Shown here piece by piece: positions 24,899-34,538 of a stretch of DNA of 64,000 nucleotides. The notes beneath the pieces were generated by a model. The model was not told the DNA's origin and ran no database searches. It saw only the letters and a list, made by a program, of their open reading frames with translations. The translations under genes and the position numbers were made by a program. The stretch's first letter is position 1. Each line of letters starts with the position of its first letter. The stretch covers positions 1 to 64,000 of the forward strand of contig JAGATN010000037.1 in assembly GCA_017621225.1 (NCBI GenBank), written 5' to 3'. Source of the DNA: Muribaculaceae bacterium (lineage in GTDB: Bacteria > Bacteroidota > Bacteroidia > Bacteroidales > Muribaculaceae).

Positions 24899-25342
24899 AT
24901 GGCTAAAACAGAAGAACGAATCGACAAATGGCTTTGGGCCATGCGCATTTTCAAGACACGCACCATAGCCACCGAGGCCTGCAAGAAGGGGCGAGTGAGC
25001 CTGGGCGACGTGATAGTGAAGCCGTCGCGCATGATAAAGCCGGGCGACATAGTAAAGGTACGCAAACCGCCCGTCACTTATTCATTTCGCGTTCTTGCCC
25101 TGACCGAAAACCGATTGGGAGCACGGCTCGTGCCCGACTACGTTGAAAACATAACGCCGAAAAGCGAACTCGACCTTCTCGAGATAGTAAAGATAAGCGG
25201 ATTCATCGACCGCCGCAAAGGATTGGGCCGACCGACAAAGAGAGAGGGCCGCGAACTATCGAAATTCACCGAAGAAGCATACGACAACGGATGGGATTTT
25301 GACTGGGACGAGTCGGATCTTGATGAATCGGACGACATATAA
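24899..25342 (+). CDS. hslR: RNA-binding S4 domain protein (Hsp15-like)
   Basis: A 147-residue protein with an N-terminal S4 domain: RIDKWLWAMRIFKTRTIATEACKKGRVSLGDV (about residues 7-40) is the Hsp15 pattern. Hsp15 binds free 50S subunits carrying nascent chains and helps recycle stalled ribosomes. The C-terminal tail is acidic (FDWDESDLDESDDI). Its place directly after pth, which acts on peptidyl-tRNA, fits that role. Confidence 0.9.
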   Translation: MAKTEERIDKWLWAMRIFKTRTIATEACKKGRVSLGDVIVKPSRMIKPGDIVKVRKPPVTYSFRVLALTENRLGARLVPDYVENITPKSELDLLEIVKISGFIDRRKGLGRPTKREGRELSKFTEEAYDNGWDFDWDESDLDESDDI

Positions 25343-25401
25343 CAGACACGCCGCCGACGTACTCCGCGTGCCTTATATCCGATTCGATGCAATAACGGAT
25401 C

Positions 25402-27063
25402 TTACATAAACAGCATTATCAATACCTGAGCCAACACAACTCTTACGAACATGGCCAACGGATAAACCGTAGCATAGCTTACGGCCGGATTGTCGCCATC
25501 GATGGTTTCGTTGGCATAGTTCAGAGCCATCGGGTTTGCCATGCTGCCGCAAAGCATGCCGCAGGTCGACCCGAAATCAACGTGCCACAAGCGCATGGAA
25601 AGCACACCCATTATCATTACCGGTATCAGCGTAATCACAAAGCCCAACGCTATCCATATCACTCCGTCGGCGCGCATTATGCTGTCGAGGAAATCGGCAC
25701 CGGCATCGAGTCCGAGACATGCCAGATAAAGCGACAACCCGATACCTCGCAACATAAGGTTGGCGCTACGAGTGGTGTATGTGACCATATGGAAACGCGG
25801 GCCGAAGCGGCCTATCAATATGCCCACCACTATCGGGCCACCGGCCAATCCGAGCTTTATGGGCATGCTCATTCCGGGTATGGCGATGGGTATTGAGCCC
25901 AATATCAGGCCAAGCACCATGCCGATGAATATCGCCGCGAGGTTAGGATCGCGAAGATTCGACACGGCATTGCCAAGCACTTTCTCGACATTCTCGACGG
26001 AACGTGCCTCGCCGACCACCGTCAGACGGTCGCCCACTTGCAGAATCAATCCGGGCGTGGCAAGCAGCTTCACGCCGCTCCTCAACACCTGGCTTATGTT
26101 TATGCCGTAATTATTGCGCAGGCGCAACGAGCCGAGACGTTTGCCGTTTATCTCCGGACGGCTTACCAATATATGCTTCGATATCAACTGGCTGTCTATC
26201 GCATCCCAGTCGATGTTGTCCTTGTTCCAATCCTCCGGTTCCTGTTCGCCGAAAAGCACCGTCAGCGACGGAGCGTCCTTTTCAGTCGATATCACGAGCA
26301 GGCGATCATCTTCTTCGAGGGTTATTTCAGAGGTAGGAATGCTCACCGTTCCGTTTCGCCATATTCTCGATATCACGAACTTGGGCTGTATCAACCCTGC
26401 TGCCTCACGAATGCTTTTGTGAAACACGGCGGGGTTATGCACCCTGAACGTGGCTATGTAGGGTTTGTTGCCATCTTCGCGCTCGTCGACGTCGAAGTCC
26501 GACTTGCGAGTAAAGAATTTGCGCACCAGCACCATAGCCAATATCACACCCACCACGCCGAGCGGATAAGTGACCGCGCAGCTCAAGGCCGCGCCGTTGG
26601 CCGATATGCCCAACTGCTGCAACGCCTGCTGAGCGGCACCGAGCGCAGGGGTATTGGTAGTGGCGCCGCATAGTATGCCGGTCATGTCAGACATCGGAAC
26701 GCCGAACGCAAACGACAGCAACACGGCCATCAAAGTGCCTACGGCAACCACGCCGAGCCCAAGCATGTTGAGCTTGATGCCCCCCTTCTGGAAAGAGCTG
26801 AAAAATCCGGGGCCCACCTTAAGGCCCAATTCGTAAACGAACAGTACCAAACCGAAACTTTCGGCATAATTGAGCATCCCCGAATCAATCGACAGGCCCA
26901 TGTGTCCGGCAAAAATTCCGGCGAAGAAAACGAACGTAACGCCAAGCGAAATCCCCCAGAATCGCAACTTGCCAAGCCCGAGCCCGACGGCTATTATCAC
27001 CGACAAAACTATGACGGCCTGCAAGGGCGAATGCTCCATAAACAAAGATCGTATCAGTTCCAT
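25402..27063 (-). CDS. AspT/YidE-type putative transporter with two RCK_C domains
   Basis: A 553-residue integral membrane protein. It has about five N-terminal helices, a central cytosolic part with two TrkA-C/RCK_C domains (about 195-375; LEEDDRLLVISTEKD and LILQVGDRLTVVGEARSVENVEKVLG), then about five more helices. Both membrane halves carry the AspT-type duplication signature (ATTNTPALGAAQ and CGSMANPMALNYA). AspT itself exchanges aspartate for alanine; the substrate here is unknown. The -7 element lies only four bases before the ATG. Confidence 0.9.
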   Translation of the reverse strand: MELIRSLFMEHSPLQAVIVLSVIIAVGLGLGKLRFWGISLGVTFVFFAGIFAGHMGLSIDSGMLNYAESFGLVLFVYELGLKVGPGFFSSFQKGGIKLNMLGLGVVAVGTLMAVLLSFAFGVPMSDMTGILCGATTNTPALGAAQQALQQLGISANGAALSCAVTYPLGVVGVILAMVLVRKFFTRKSDFDVDEREDGNKPYIATFRVHNPAVFHKSIREAAGLIQPKFVISRIWRNGTVSIPTSEITLEEDDRLLVISTEKDAPSLTVLFGEQEPEDWNKDNIDWDAIDSQLISKHILVSRPEINGKRLGSLRLRNNYGINISQVLRSGVKLLATPGLILQVGDRLTVVGEARSVENVEKVLGNAVSNLRDPNLAAIFIGMVLGLILGSIPIAIPGMSMPIKLGLAGGPIVVGILIGRFGPRFHMVTYTTRSANLMLRGIGLSLYLACLGLDAGADFLDSIMRADGVIWIALGFVITLIPVMIMGVLSMRLWHVDFGSTCGMLCGSMANPMALNYANETIDGDNPAVSYATVYPLAMFVRVVLAQVLIMLFM

Positions 27064-27067
27064 GCCG

Positions 27068-27075
27068 CAAAGTTA
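27068..27075 (-). promoter_or_regulatory. -7 element of the AspT/YidE-like gene
   Basis: On the minus strand TAACTTTG ends four bases before the ATG at 27063, predicting a leaderless transcript, as for ruvX. Confidence 0.55.
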
Positions 27076-27112
27076 AGCATTCATTTCGGGTCATGCCGCA
27101 ATATACGCCATA

Positions 27113-27155
27113 AAAAAGATGTCGGGCCCTCACAGAACGATGCGATGAGCCCGAC
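27113..27155 (-). terminator. intrinsic terminator of the CotH gene
   Basis: On the minus strand GTCGGGC (27155-27149) pairs with GCCCGAC (27127-27121), followed by ATCTTTTTT. It lies 24 bp after the CotH stop codon. Confidence 0.7.
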
Positions 27156-27178
27156 AAATTTATGCATTGTGCTCTTTA

Positions 27179-29551
27179 TCAAAGAGCTTTTATGGCGCGA
27201 TCCATTTCCTTTATGCGGTTTACGTAGAACGAACGCAGTGCCGAAACAGCTTCGCCAAACGACATACGATAGTCGGAATTGACGCCCTGGCTGATGGGCC
27301 ACTGCTTTGCGTTTGCTTCGCCCGACTCCCTGATAAGCTCATAGGTGGGATCGATGAAATCTTCGGGAATCGACTCGAGAACGGGCTTGTACTTAGCCCA
27401 ACGTTCCTTGACGCGCGACACAAATTCGGGATATCCGAACAGGCGGTCGTACCAGATGCCGTTACGTATTATGAGCGGTCCGGAGGTAGGTTCGGACTGT
27501 ACCGACTGGAAAGTAGCCCAATCGTAATCCCAAACCGGTCCGGCATAGAGCAGGCCGCTGCGCTTCTTATGCATATAGCTGCTCTTAGGATGGTTCGGCT
27601 CCCAGTTTCGTGCCACTTCGTTTACTATCCACCAGTCAATGAACGAATCCATGTCAATGTGCTTCCAGATGTCGCCGCTTCCATTTTTATAAAGTATGTT
27701 TTCTACTTTTTCAAAATAGTTGTCGATATATTTCATCTGCGCGTTAGGCACGTTTTCGTCAGGCGATTTCAGGTTGACCGGCAAGCCCTTTACGGCCGTT
27801 CTGAACTTATATGGCTCATCGAAGTAAGTGTCGAGCTCAACGAGATAACCTCCGGTGAGCGCTTCGCCCGATATGTTGCTCGGATCCATTTCGTCGATGT
27901 CAACACGGTTTTCGTCAACCCTTATCTGTTCGCACAGATAGTAGTTGCCCAAGAAGCGTCCGTTGAGCATGACTTCCACCCACGTGCCGCGCGGAGTCCA
28001 TTTCATTCCGGGGAGACGACGAGCCACCTCGAATGCTATGCCATTGCGCATCACGGTTTTGTCGAGCCAGTTGGCCAACAATACCCAACGCTTATGCTCG
28101 GGCATGCCCATTATGCTCGTGCGCTTATCAAACTTTATGGCATACGGTTTCTTGGGATAAGCCCACGTAGAGTTTCCGCGACCTCTGAGCTGCACTTTTT
28201 CAAGCTCGATGTTATAATTGCCGGCATTGCCAATCTGAAGTTCGCACTTCTTCACCCACTGATCCTTGCTCGTGATATCGGAAGGACTCTGCATGTACAC
28301 CATCGGCAATTTGCTATAATGGGGATATATCACATATGATACGTCGGGATTCTGGCCGCCGTTTGACACAACGACTTTCAATGGGCGGTCGAACTTGACG
28401 GTCGACGTTCCACTTGTCAGCGGCTTGCCGTCGACGTTAAGCGTCGAGCCTTCCGACACCTTAAACGTAACCTTAACGGAGCTTACCGAATTGCCATAGG
28501 GAAGCTTGAGAGTCCACACGGTTGAGCTGACACGAACGGCATCGACCGAATTAGCCGAGAATGAAACGAGATTGTTGCCGTCATTGCAATATACGGTAAA
28601 CGCGTTTGACTTCGCCGAGCTTCCGTCGGGAGCCGACACTCTGACATAAACTTCTTCTTCGTATTCCTTCGACTTGCCCAAATCCTTTAGAGTCAAAGTA
28701 TAGTTTCCAAGCGAACCCGAAACAGCCGTAAGCGACTCGATCACGAGATTGTTTGACGGACGGCCGTTTTTGTCAAGGAGCTCGATGCCGCAAGCATCCG
28801 AGCCGCCGTTAATGTCGACTGTCATCGACACCGGCACCACGTTCAACATAACGTCGACGGTCGACGACGGACGTATCGATATGGTGGAGGGCGAAACAGA
28901 AGCACTGCGCAATGTCAGCGACGACAGCGCAAACGTATAAGTCTTCAGATCGCACGTTATTATCGTTGCAACGCCCGACAGCTCGTCAAACGACATTCCA
29001 AACAATGCTGCCGTAGGGCTCGATGACTTCTTCGACTCCACACGGCTCACTATCTTGGAGGGATTCGACAGATGGTAAACTTCAAAAAGATAACGCCCGT
29101 GACGAGTGGTCTGATAACGAACGCCGACCGACTCCGACGTATCCTTGTCGATAGTCGACACTACGGCACCCGACGTGTAAATAAGCTCCTCAAACGAAGC
29201 GCCGGTATCGTACGACACCTGCCAATTGCCTTTGGAGTTCACGTTAAGCAATGGGGCCTTCACGTTGTTCGTTCCGGTAACGGTTATCTTGCTGTTGTCG
29301 TCAAAGAGTATCACCCACCCCTTTTCGGATGCGGTTGACGGCATTATGTTTTTGACCTTCTTCGAAGCGGCCGAAGCGGCTTCGAGGTCTTCGGTAAGCT
29401 CAGCCAGAGTGGTGCCTTCGGTCACCTCGCCTTGCGGTTCATCTTCTTCGCCTGGCGAGTCGTTGTCACTGACACAGGCTGTAAATGCAAAAACAGCCAT
29501 CACCGACATCAGTAGCTTTACTATATCTTTTTTAATGCTGATTTTATTCAT
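27179..29551 (-). CDS. CotH kinase family lipoprotein
   Basis: A 790-residue lipoprotein: lipobox FTAC (Cys26), then a very acidic stretch (SDNDSPGEEDE) that suggests export to the cell surface. Residues about 30-400 hold several Ig-like/BACON-like beta domains. The C-terminal CotH domain (about 440-790) shows RGRGNSTWAYPKKPYAIKF, NWLDKTVMRNGIAFEVARRL and the metal-binding GPVWDYDWATF. CotH proteins are protein kinase-like and phosphorylate surface proteins in spore formers; in gut Bacteroidetes they are common but uncharacterised. It has a canonical promoter and terminator and is transcribed alone. Confidence 0.9.
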   Translation of the reverse strand: MNKISIKKDIVKLLMSVMAVFAFTACVSDNDSPGEEDEPQGEVTEGTTLAELTEDLEAASAASKKVKNIMPSTASEKGWVILFDDNSKITVTGTNNVKAPLLNVNSKGNWQVSYDTGASFEELIYTSGAVVSTIDKDTSESVGVRYQTTRHGRYLFEVYHLSNPSKIVSRVESKKSSSPTAALFGMSFDELSGVATIITCDLKTYTFALSSLTLRSASVSPSTISIRPSSTVDVMLNVVPVSMTVDINGGSDACGIELLDKNGRPSNNLVIESLTAVSGSLGNYTLTLKDLGKSKEYEEEVYVRVSAPDGSSAKSNAFTVYCNDGNNLVSFSANSVDAVRVSSTVWTLKLPYGNSVSSVKVTFKVSEGSTLNVDGKPLTSGTSTVKFDRPLKVVVSNGGQNPDVSYVIYPHYSKLPMVYMQSPSDITSKDQWVKKCELQIGNAGNYNIELEKVQLRGRGNSTWAYPKKPYAIKFDKRTSIMGMPEHKRWVLLANWLDKTVMRNGIAFEVARRLPGMKWTPRGTWVEVMLNGRFLGNYYLCEQIRVDENRVDIDEMDPSNISGEALTGGYLVELDTYFDEPYKFRTAVKGLPVNLKSPDENVPNAQMKYIDNYFEKVENILYKNGSGDIWKHIDMDSFIDWWIVNEVARNWEPNHPKSSYMHKKRSGLLYAGPVWDYDWATFQSVQSEPTSGPLIIRNGIWYDRLFGYPEFVSRVKERWAKYKPVLESIPEDFIDPTYELIRESGEANAKQWPISQGVNSDYRMSFGEAVSALRSFYVNRIKEMDRAIKAL

Positions 29552-29588
29552 GGATATTATGTGTTTATAAAAAAGTTGTTGTATTGAA

Positions 29589-29620
29589 CAAAGGTATGCA
29601 TTAAATCATTACCATACAAT
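29589..29620 (-). promoter_or_regulatory. promoter of the CotH gene
   Basis: On the minus strand ATTG (29620-29617), 20 bp, TACCTTTG (29596-29589), 38 bp before the start codon. The facing GH31 gene shows no equally clear promoter. Confidence 0.7.
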
Positions 29621-29695
29621 AGATACCGAAAAATAATTAAGCAGCATTCACTTATTTTATTTTTCGGAACAGTTATTTAACCAACGCATCAAATC

Positions 29696-32062
29696 ATGAT
29701 TGGCCACCTTAAGTTATATTTGTCTCTGTGCGCGCTGGCCGTTTCGATGAATTCGAACGCCATACCAAATGAGTACGTCGTAACCACTCCACAAGGGCGC
29801 ACCGTAATGGTGGAGCTTATTTCCGACAACATAGTCAAGGTATGTAACATCCCAGTAGGCAGCAAAATACCCCGATCGGCATCGGTGATAGCCGAAAGCG
29901 TACCGGTGGCCGGAAATGTATCTGAATCGGGCGGAAAGAAGATGATAACCACCGACTGCGGCATCACAGTGACCATCGACGGCCTCACGGGAGCGGTGAC
30001 AATCGACGCGGGAGATGGCCGAACCCTGACCGACTCGGGAAAGCGCGACGCCGGACAGAACTCAATAGCGCTCGGTCTGACGGGCAAATGCTCGTTTTAC
30101 GGAGCGGGAGAGCGCGGACACTCTTTCAACCTCTACGGCGACACCTTAGTCATGTACAACCGACAAAACTACGGATATACCGGCGACGAAAAACGCATCA
30201 GCCAGATGAACATAACCATGCCGCTCATAATATCGTCGAACGGATACGCGCTGCTTTTCGACGACTATGCCGCCGCCGAAATGATTACGGGCCAATCGGG
30301 CATATGCTACACTACCGAAAGCAATCGACCCATCTCCTATTACTTCATAAACGGAGCCGGATCGCTACCCGAAGTAATGAAAAATTACACCGCGCTGACC
30401 GGCAGGCAAAAGCTGCCTCCTCTATGGGCTCTCGGCTACATAACGTCGAAATACGGATATCGCACGCAATCCGAAGCCACCGGCGTAATCGACACCCTGA
30501 AACGCAAAGGGTATCCGGTAGATGGAATGGTTCTCGACCTGTATTGGTATGGCAAAGAATCCGACATGGGACGTCTGGAATGGGATTCCATACAATGGCC
30601 CGACCACAAGAAGATGCTCGCCGACCTGAAACGGCAGGGAGTCAACACGGTAATAATATCGCAGCCCTACATATTGCGCAACGGCAAAGCCGTTGACAAC
30701 TACAACGAACTTGCCGAAAAAGGGCTGCTCGTAAAGGACTCGTTGGGCCGGCCGCTCGAAGTGAAGATATGGGTAGGCGAAGGAGGAATGTTTGACATGT
30801 CGAATCCCGAAACCCGACAATGGTTGCGCGACCGCTACAAAAAGCTTACCGACGAAGGCGTGACCGGTTGGTGGGGCGACCTCGGCGAACCCGAAGTGCA
30901 TCCCGAATCGGGCGTGCACGCCAACGGCGAGAGCGCAAGACTATACCACAATCACTATGGCAACGACTGGAGCTCGATAATATACGATCTGTTTGAAGAC
31001 GAATATCCCGACCGCCGCCTGATGACAATGATGCGCGGAGGCACCGCCGGCCTGCAACGATACAGCGTATTCCCCTGGTCGACCGACGTGTCGAGATCGT
31101 GGGCCGGACTCAAGCCTCAGATCACCATAATGCTCAACTCCGGCTTGAGCGGCCTCGGATACATGAGCCACGACGTGGGCGGATTTGCCGTCGATTCGAT
31201 CCGTCCTACCGACCCGGAGCTATACGTGCGCTGGCTTCAGCTTGGCACCTTCTCGCCAATATTGCGCACGCATGCACAATATGCCGCCGAGCCTTACAAT
31301 TATCCCATGTACGCCGACATAATATTGCCTTTAATCAAAGAACGTTACCGATGGCTCCCCTACAACTACACGCTTGCATATGAAAATGCGTCGCAAGGCC
31401 AGCCGCTCGTAAGGCCGCTCAATTATCATACCCGGTCATCGGCCAAATACGACGACATAACCGACCAATATCTCTGGGGGCGCGACGTAATGGTTGCTCC
31501 GGTGCTGGAGCAGGGTGCCACCGACCGCCGAATTATATTCCCCGAAGGCACATGGGTCGACTTCAACAATCCGTCAGACATATACGAAGAGGGCGACACA
31601 ATAATATATCCGGCTCCGCTCAGCGTGTTGCCGCTATTCGTGCGCGCGGGCTCATTCATTCCCCTGGCCGAATACGATATGGCCAATACGGGCGATTACG
31701 ACAATTCGACATACACCATACGATACTTCAACGTAGAGAATGTAAAATCGGAGTACAAGCTTTACGAAGACGACATGACGCTCAACAACAACATCGAAAC
31801 CGACAATTACAGCATCATAACGTTTAACGGCGATGACACGCCCGACCGAGTGTCAATCAGAGTCGCCGCCGAGAAAACGCGTGCCGACGCTTCGCGGGCA
31901 AAACGGCTCACTTTCATATTGGAACGAATGCGCTCGAAGCCTAAATCGGTATCAGTCAACGGTAAGGTCACGGAGTCGACATACGATGCCCGAAAACACA
32001 CATTGAAGATCGAAGTAAATTGGAATGCAGATACGCCCATCGACATTGAAGTTAGCAAATAA
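29696..32062 (+). CDS. exported GH31 alpha-glycosidase
   Basis: A 788-residue enzyme with signal peptide (LKLYLSLCALAVSMNSNA). Domains: N-terminal beta-sandwich (about 25-230), a (beta/alpha)8 catalytic domain (about 235-570) and C-terminal beta domains. GH31 motifs are visible: DGMVLDLYWYG, WWGDLGEPEVH with the nucleophile Asp, and PWSTDVSRSWAG with the acid/base Asp. The family retains alpha-glucosidases and alpha-xylosidases; the substrate cannot be fixed by eye. It precedes the biotin genes by 21 bp, but bioA has its own promoter. Confidence 0.93.
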   Translation: MIGHLKLYLSLCALAVSMNSNAIPNEYVVTTPQGRTVMVELISDNIVKVCNIPVGSKIPRSASVIAESVPVAGNVSESGGKKMITTDCGITVTIDGLTGAVTIDAGDGRTLTDSGKRDAGQNSIALGLTGKCSFYGAGERGHSFNLYGDTLVMYNRQNYGYTGDEKRISQMNITMPLIISSNGYALLFDDYAAAEMITGQSGICYTTESNRPISYYFINGAGSLPEVMKNYTALTGRQKLPPLWALGYITSKYGYRTQSEATGVIDTLKRKGYPVDGMVLDLYWYGKESDMGRLEWDSIQWPDHKKMLADLKRQGVNTVIISQPYILRNGKAVDNYNELAEKGLLVKDSLGRPLEVKIWVGEGGMFDMSNPETRQWLRDRYKKLTDEGVTGWWGDLGEPEVHPESGVHANGESARLYHNHYGNDWSSIIYDLFEDEYPDRRLMTMMRGGTAGLQRYSVFPWSTDVSRSWAGLKPQITIMLNSGLSGLGYMSHDVGGFAVDSIRPTDPELYVRWLQLGTFSPILRTHAQYAAEPYNYPMYADIILPLIKERYRWLPYNYTLAYENASQGQPLVRPLNYHTRSSAKYDDITDQYLWGRDVMVAPVLEQGATDRRIIFPEGTWVDFNNPSDIYEEGDTIIYPAPLSVLPLFVRAGSFIPLAEYDMANTGDYDNSTYTIRYFNVENVKSEYKLYEDDMTLNNNIETDNYSIITFNGDDTPDRVSIRVAAEKTRADASRAKRLTFILERMRSKPKSVSVNGKVTESTYDARKHTLKIEVNWNADTPIDIEVSK

Positions 32063-32075
32063 AAAGCTAACTTTG
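32045..32075 (+). promoter_or_regulatory. bioA promoter with overlapping inverted repeat
   Basis: ATTG (32045-32048), 19 bp, TAACTTTG (32068-32075), 8 bp before the bioA ATG. AGTTAGC (32050-32056) and GCTAACT (32066-32072) form a 7-bp inverted repeat that overlaps the -7 element, a possible operator for a biotin repressor; the sequence is not an exact match to any BirA site I know. Confidence 0.5.
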
Positions 32076-32083
32076 CAATCGAA

Positions 32084-33388
32084 ATGGAAAAGAACAGTCA
32101 AACAGCAACAGATCAACAAAATTTGAGTGACGAATGGGATCGCGACCATCTTTGGCATCCCTATACGTCGACCATCAATCCATTGCCTACATATAAAGTA
32201 GAGTCAGCCTCGGGAGTGCGAATGAAGCTTTCCGACGGCCGCGAACTGATCGACGGCATGTCGTCATGGTGGTGCGTGATACACGGTTACAACAATCCCG
32301 ACATAAACCGTGCCGCATGCGAGCAGATCGGCAAGATGTCGCACGTGATGTTTGGAGGACTGACGCACGAACCGGCCATAGAACTTGGCAAACGGCTATT
32401 GGCCATCGCCCCGCCGACAATGAACAACATATTCTATGCCGATTCAGGATCGGTGGCAGTGGAAGTTGCGATGAAAATGGCCGTACAAGCCGCCGTATCG
32501 GAATACGGGTCATATAAAAAGACAAATTTCGTAACCATCCGCTCAGGCTATCACGGCGACACGTGGAACGCCATGAGCGTATGCGATCCGGTGACGGGAA
32601 TGCATGGCGCCTTCGGCCCGTCGTTGCCCATACGATTTTTCGTAGAGGCACCGCGCGTAAAATTCCACGAGCAATGGGATCCGTCGGCTATGGACGAACT
32701 GAAACTCACACTCGACAAGCACCACGACGAAATAGCCGCCCTGATACTCGAACCGATAGTGCAAGGTGCCGGCGGAATGCGATTTTATCATCCGCAATAT
32801 CTGCGCGAAGCCCGAAAGCTGTGCAATGAATATGGCGTGTATCTGATATTCGACGAAATAGCCACTGGATTCTGGCGCACCGGAAAAAGATTTGCCTGGG
32901 AGCACGCCGGAGTTGAGCCCGACATAATGTGCATAGGCAAAGGTCTGACGGCCGGATACCTGACCATGAGTGCAGTGTTGACGAGCCGGAAAATTGCCGA
33001 CACCATTTCAAAAGGCGAAGCCGGAGTATTGATGCATGGCCCCACATTTATGGCCAATCCGCTGGCATGCGCCATTGCCATCGAATCGCTCAACCTTCTC
33101 GAGCGCCAGGACATAGCCGGAAGGCTGAAGCACATCGAGTCGATGCTGACCGCCGGAATGGCAAAAGCGGCCAACCTCCCCGGCGTGGCCGAAGTGAGAG
33201 TGCTCGGATCGATAGGCGTAATAGAGATGAAAGAGCCCGTCAACGTGGGCGAATTTCAGAAAAAGTGCGTAGAAAAAGGCATATGGGTGCGACCATTCGG
33301 CAAGAACGTGTATCTGATGCCCCCTTACATAATAAGCGATGATGATTTGAACTATCTGATCGACAAGACCATCGAAATAATCAGCTGA
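32084..33388 (+). CDS. bioA: adenosylmethionine-8-amino-7-oxononanoate aminotransferase
   Basis: A 434-residue PLP enzyme of class III aminotransferases that converts 7-keto-8-aminopelargonic acid to 7,8-diaminopelargonic acid using S-adenosylmethionine. Characteristic: HLWHPYTS near the N-terminus, [22 protein letters not shown]-like [31 protein letters not shown] and the PLP Lys in [11 protein letters not shown]. First of bioA-bioF-bioG/C, 5 bp before bioF. Confidence 0.95.
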   Translation: MEKNSQTATDQQNLSDEWDRDHLWHPYTSTINPLPTYKVESASGVRMKLSDGRELIDGMSSWWCVIHGYNNPDINRAACEQIGKMSHVMFGGLTHEPAIELGKRLLAIAPPTMNNIFYADSGSVAVEVAMKMAVQAAVSEYGSYKKTNFVTIRSGYHGDTWNAMSVCDPVTGMHGAFGPSLPIRFFVEAPRVKFHEQWDPSAMDELKLTLDKHHDEIAALILEPIVQGAGGMRFYHPQYLREARKLCNEYGVYLIFDEIATGFWRTGKRFAWEHAGVEPDIMCIGKGLTAGYLTMSAVLTSRKIADTISKGEAGVLMHGPTFMANPLACAIAIESLNLLERQDIAGRLKHIESMLTAGMAKAANLPGVAEVRVLGSIGVIEMKEPVNVGEFQKKCVEKGIWVRPFGKNVYLMPPYIISDDDLNYLIDKTIEIIS

Positions 33389-33393
33389 CACGA

Positions 33394-34530
33394 ATGGACT
33401 ACGCTATTCACCTCGACGAGCTACGCAATTCAGGCAATTACCGCTCCATACCCAACGGACATGACGACGGAATAATCGACTTCTCGACCAACGACTATCT
33501 CGGATTGGCCACGCGCCGCGACATACAGGCCGATTTTTTCAATAGCGAAAGCAACCGTATGGTAGCCATGACATCTTCGGCATCGAGGCTTTTGGCTTCG
33601 AATCAGGATGAATATTCGAAACTCGAAAAGGCACTTGCCGACGATTTTCAACGCGAAACGCTGCTATTCAACAGCGGCTATCACGCCAATACGGGATTGA
33701 TTTCTTCGCTGGCCGACTCGCGCACGTTGATTCTCGCCGACCGCTTGGTGCATGCAAGCATAATCGACGGCATAAAGCTCTCGAAAGGCAAATTCACCCG
33801 ATTCCGGCACAATGACTACGAGCATCTGAAGCAGATGCTCGATCGCGAAGCCGACAATTATGAACGCATAATAATAGTGGTGGAGTCGGTTTACAGCATG
33901 GATGGCGACAAGACCGACATTGACCGCATAGCAGCCATAAAGCGCAACTACGACAACGCAATGCTGTATGTCGACGAGGCCCATGCTTTCGGAGTGGAAG
34001 GGCCTGACGGACTGGGCATCTGTCGCCACAGTCGATATTATGACGACGTCGACATAGTAGTCGGAACGTTCGGCAAAGCGGCAGCTTCGTTCGGTGCTTT
34101 TTGCGCCGTAAGCCCAACCATACGAAACTTTGCGGTAAACTGCGCGCGCAGTTTCATATTCTCCACGGCGCTGCCTCCCATTTCGTGCGCGTGGACCCGC
34201 CATCTGCTCCCCATCATAAAGCAAATGTGCCCGGAGCGCGAGCACCTCAAACGCCTGTCGGCGCGGCTCAGCTCGGCGTTGGCCGAAATTCTGCCCCCCG
34301 ACACGCCGGTGAATGCCGGACACATACAGCCCGTAATCGTAGGCAATGCCCGAAAGGTTGTCGAGCTGTCGCGCAAGCTGCTCGACGACGGAGTGAAAGT
34401 GCTGCCGATACGCACTCCGACCGTACCGCCGGGCACCGAGCGTCTGCGCATCAGCCTTAGCGCGACCATGACCACCGACCACATCGACAAACTTACCGAT
34501 GCCCTTAAACGCAACTTAGAGGTTGTTTAA
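33394..34530 (+). CDS. bioF: 8-amino-7-oxononanoate synthase
   Basis: A 378-residue PLP enzyme that condenses pimeloyl-ACP with alanine. Visible: DFSTNDYLGLATR, SASRLLASN, FNSGYHANTGLIS, LYVDEAHAFGVEGPDGLG and the PLP Lys in VGTFGKAAASFGAF. In position and sequence it fits BioF rather than the related KBL. The gene is 5 bp after bioA and 8 bp before the bioG/bioC fusion. Confidence 0.95.
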   Translation: MDYAIHLDELRNSGNYRSIPNGHDDGIIDFSTNDYLGLATRRDIQADFFNSESNRMVAMTSSASRLLASNQDEYSKLEKALADDFQRETLLFNSGYHANTGLISSLADSRTLILADRLVHASIIDGIKLSKGKFTRFRHNDYEHLKQMLDREADNYERIIIVVESVYSMDGDKTDIDRIAAIKRNYDNAMLYVDEAHAFGVEGPDGLGICRHSRYYDDVDIVVGTFGKAAASFGAFCAVSPTIRNFAVNCARSFIFSTALPPISCAWTRHLLPIIKQMCPEREHLKRLSARLSSALAEILPPDTPVNAGHIQPVIVGNARKVVELSRKLLDDGVKVLPIRTPTVPPGTERLRISLSATMTTDHIDKLTDALKRNLEVV

Positions 34531-34538
34531 AAACGAAT

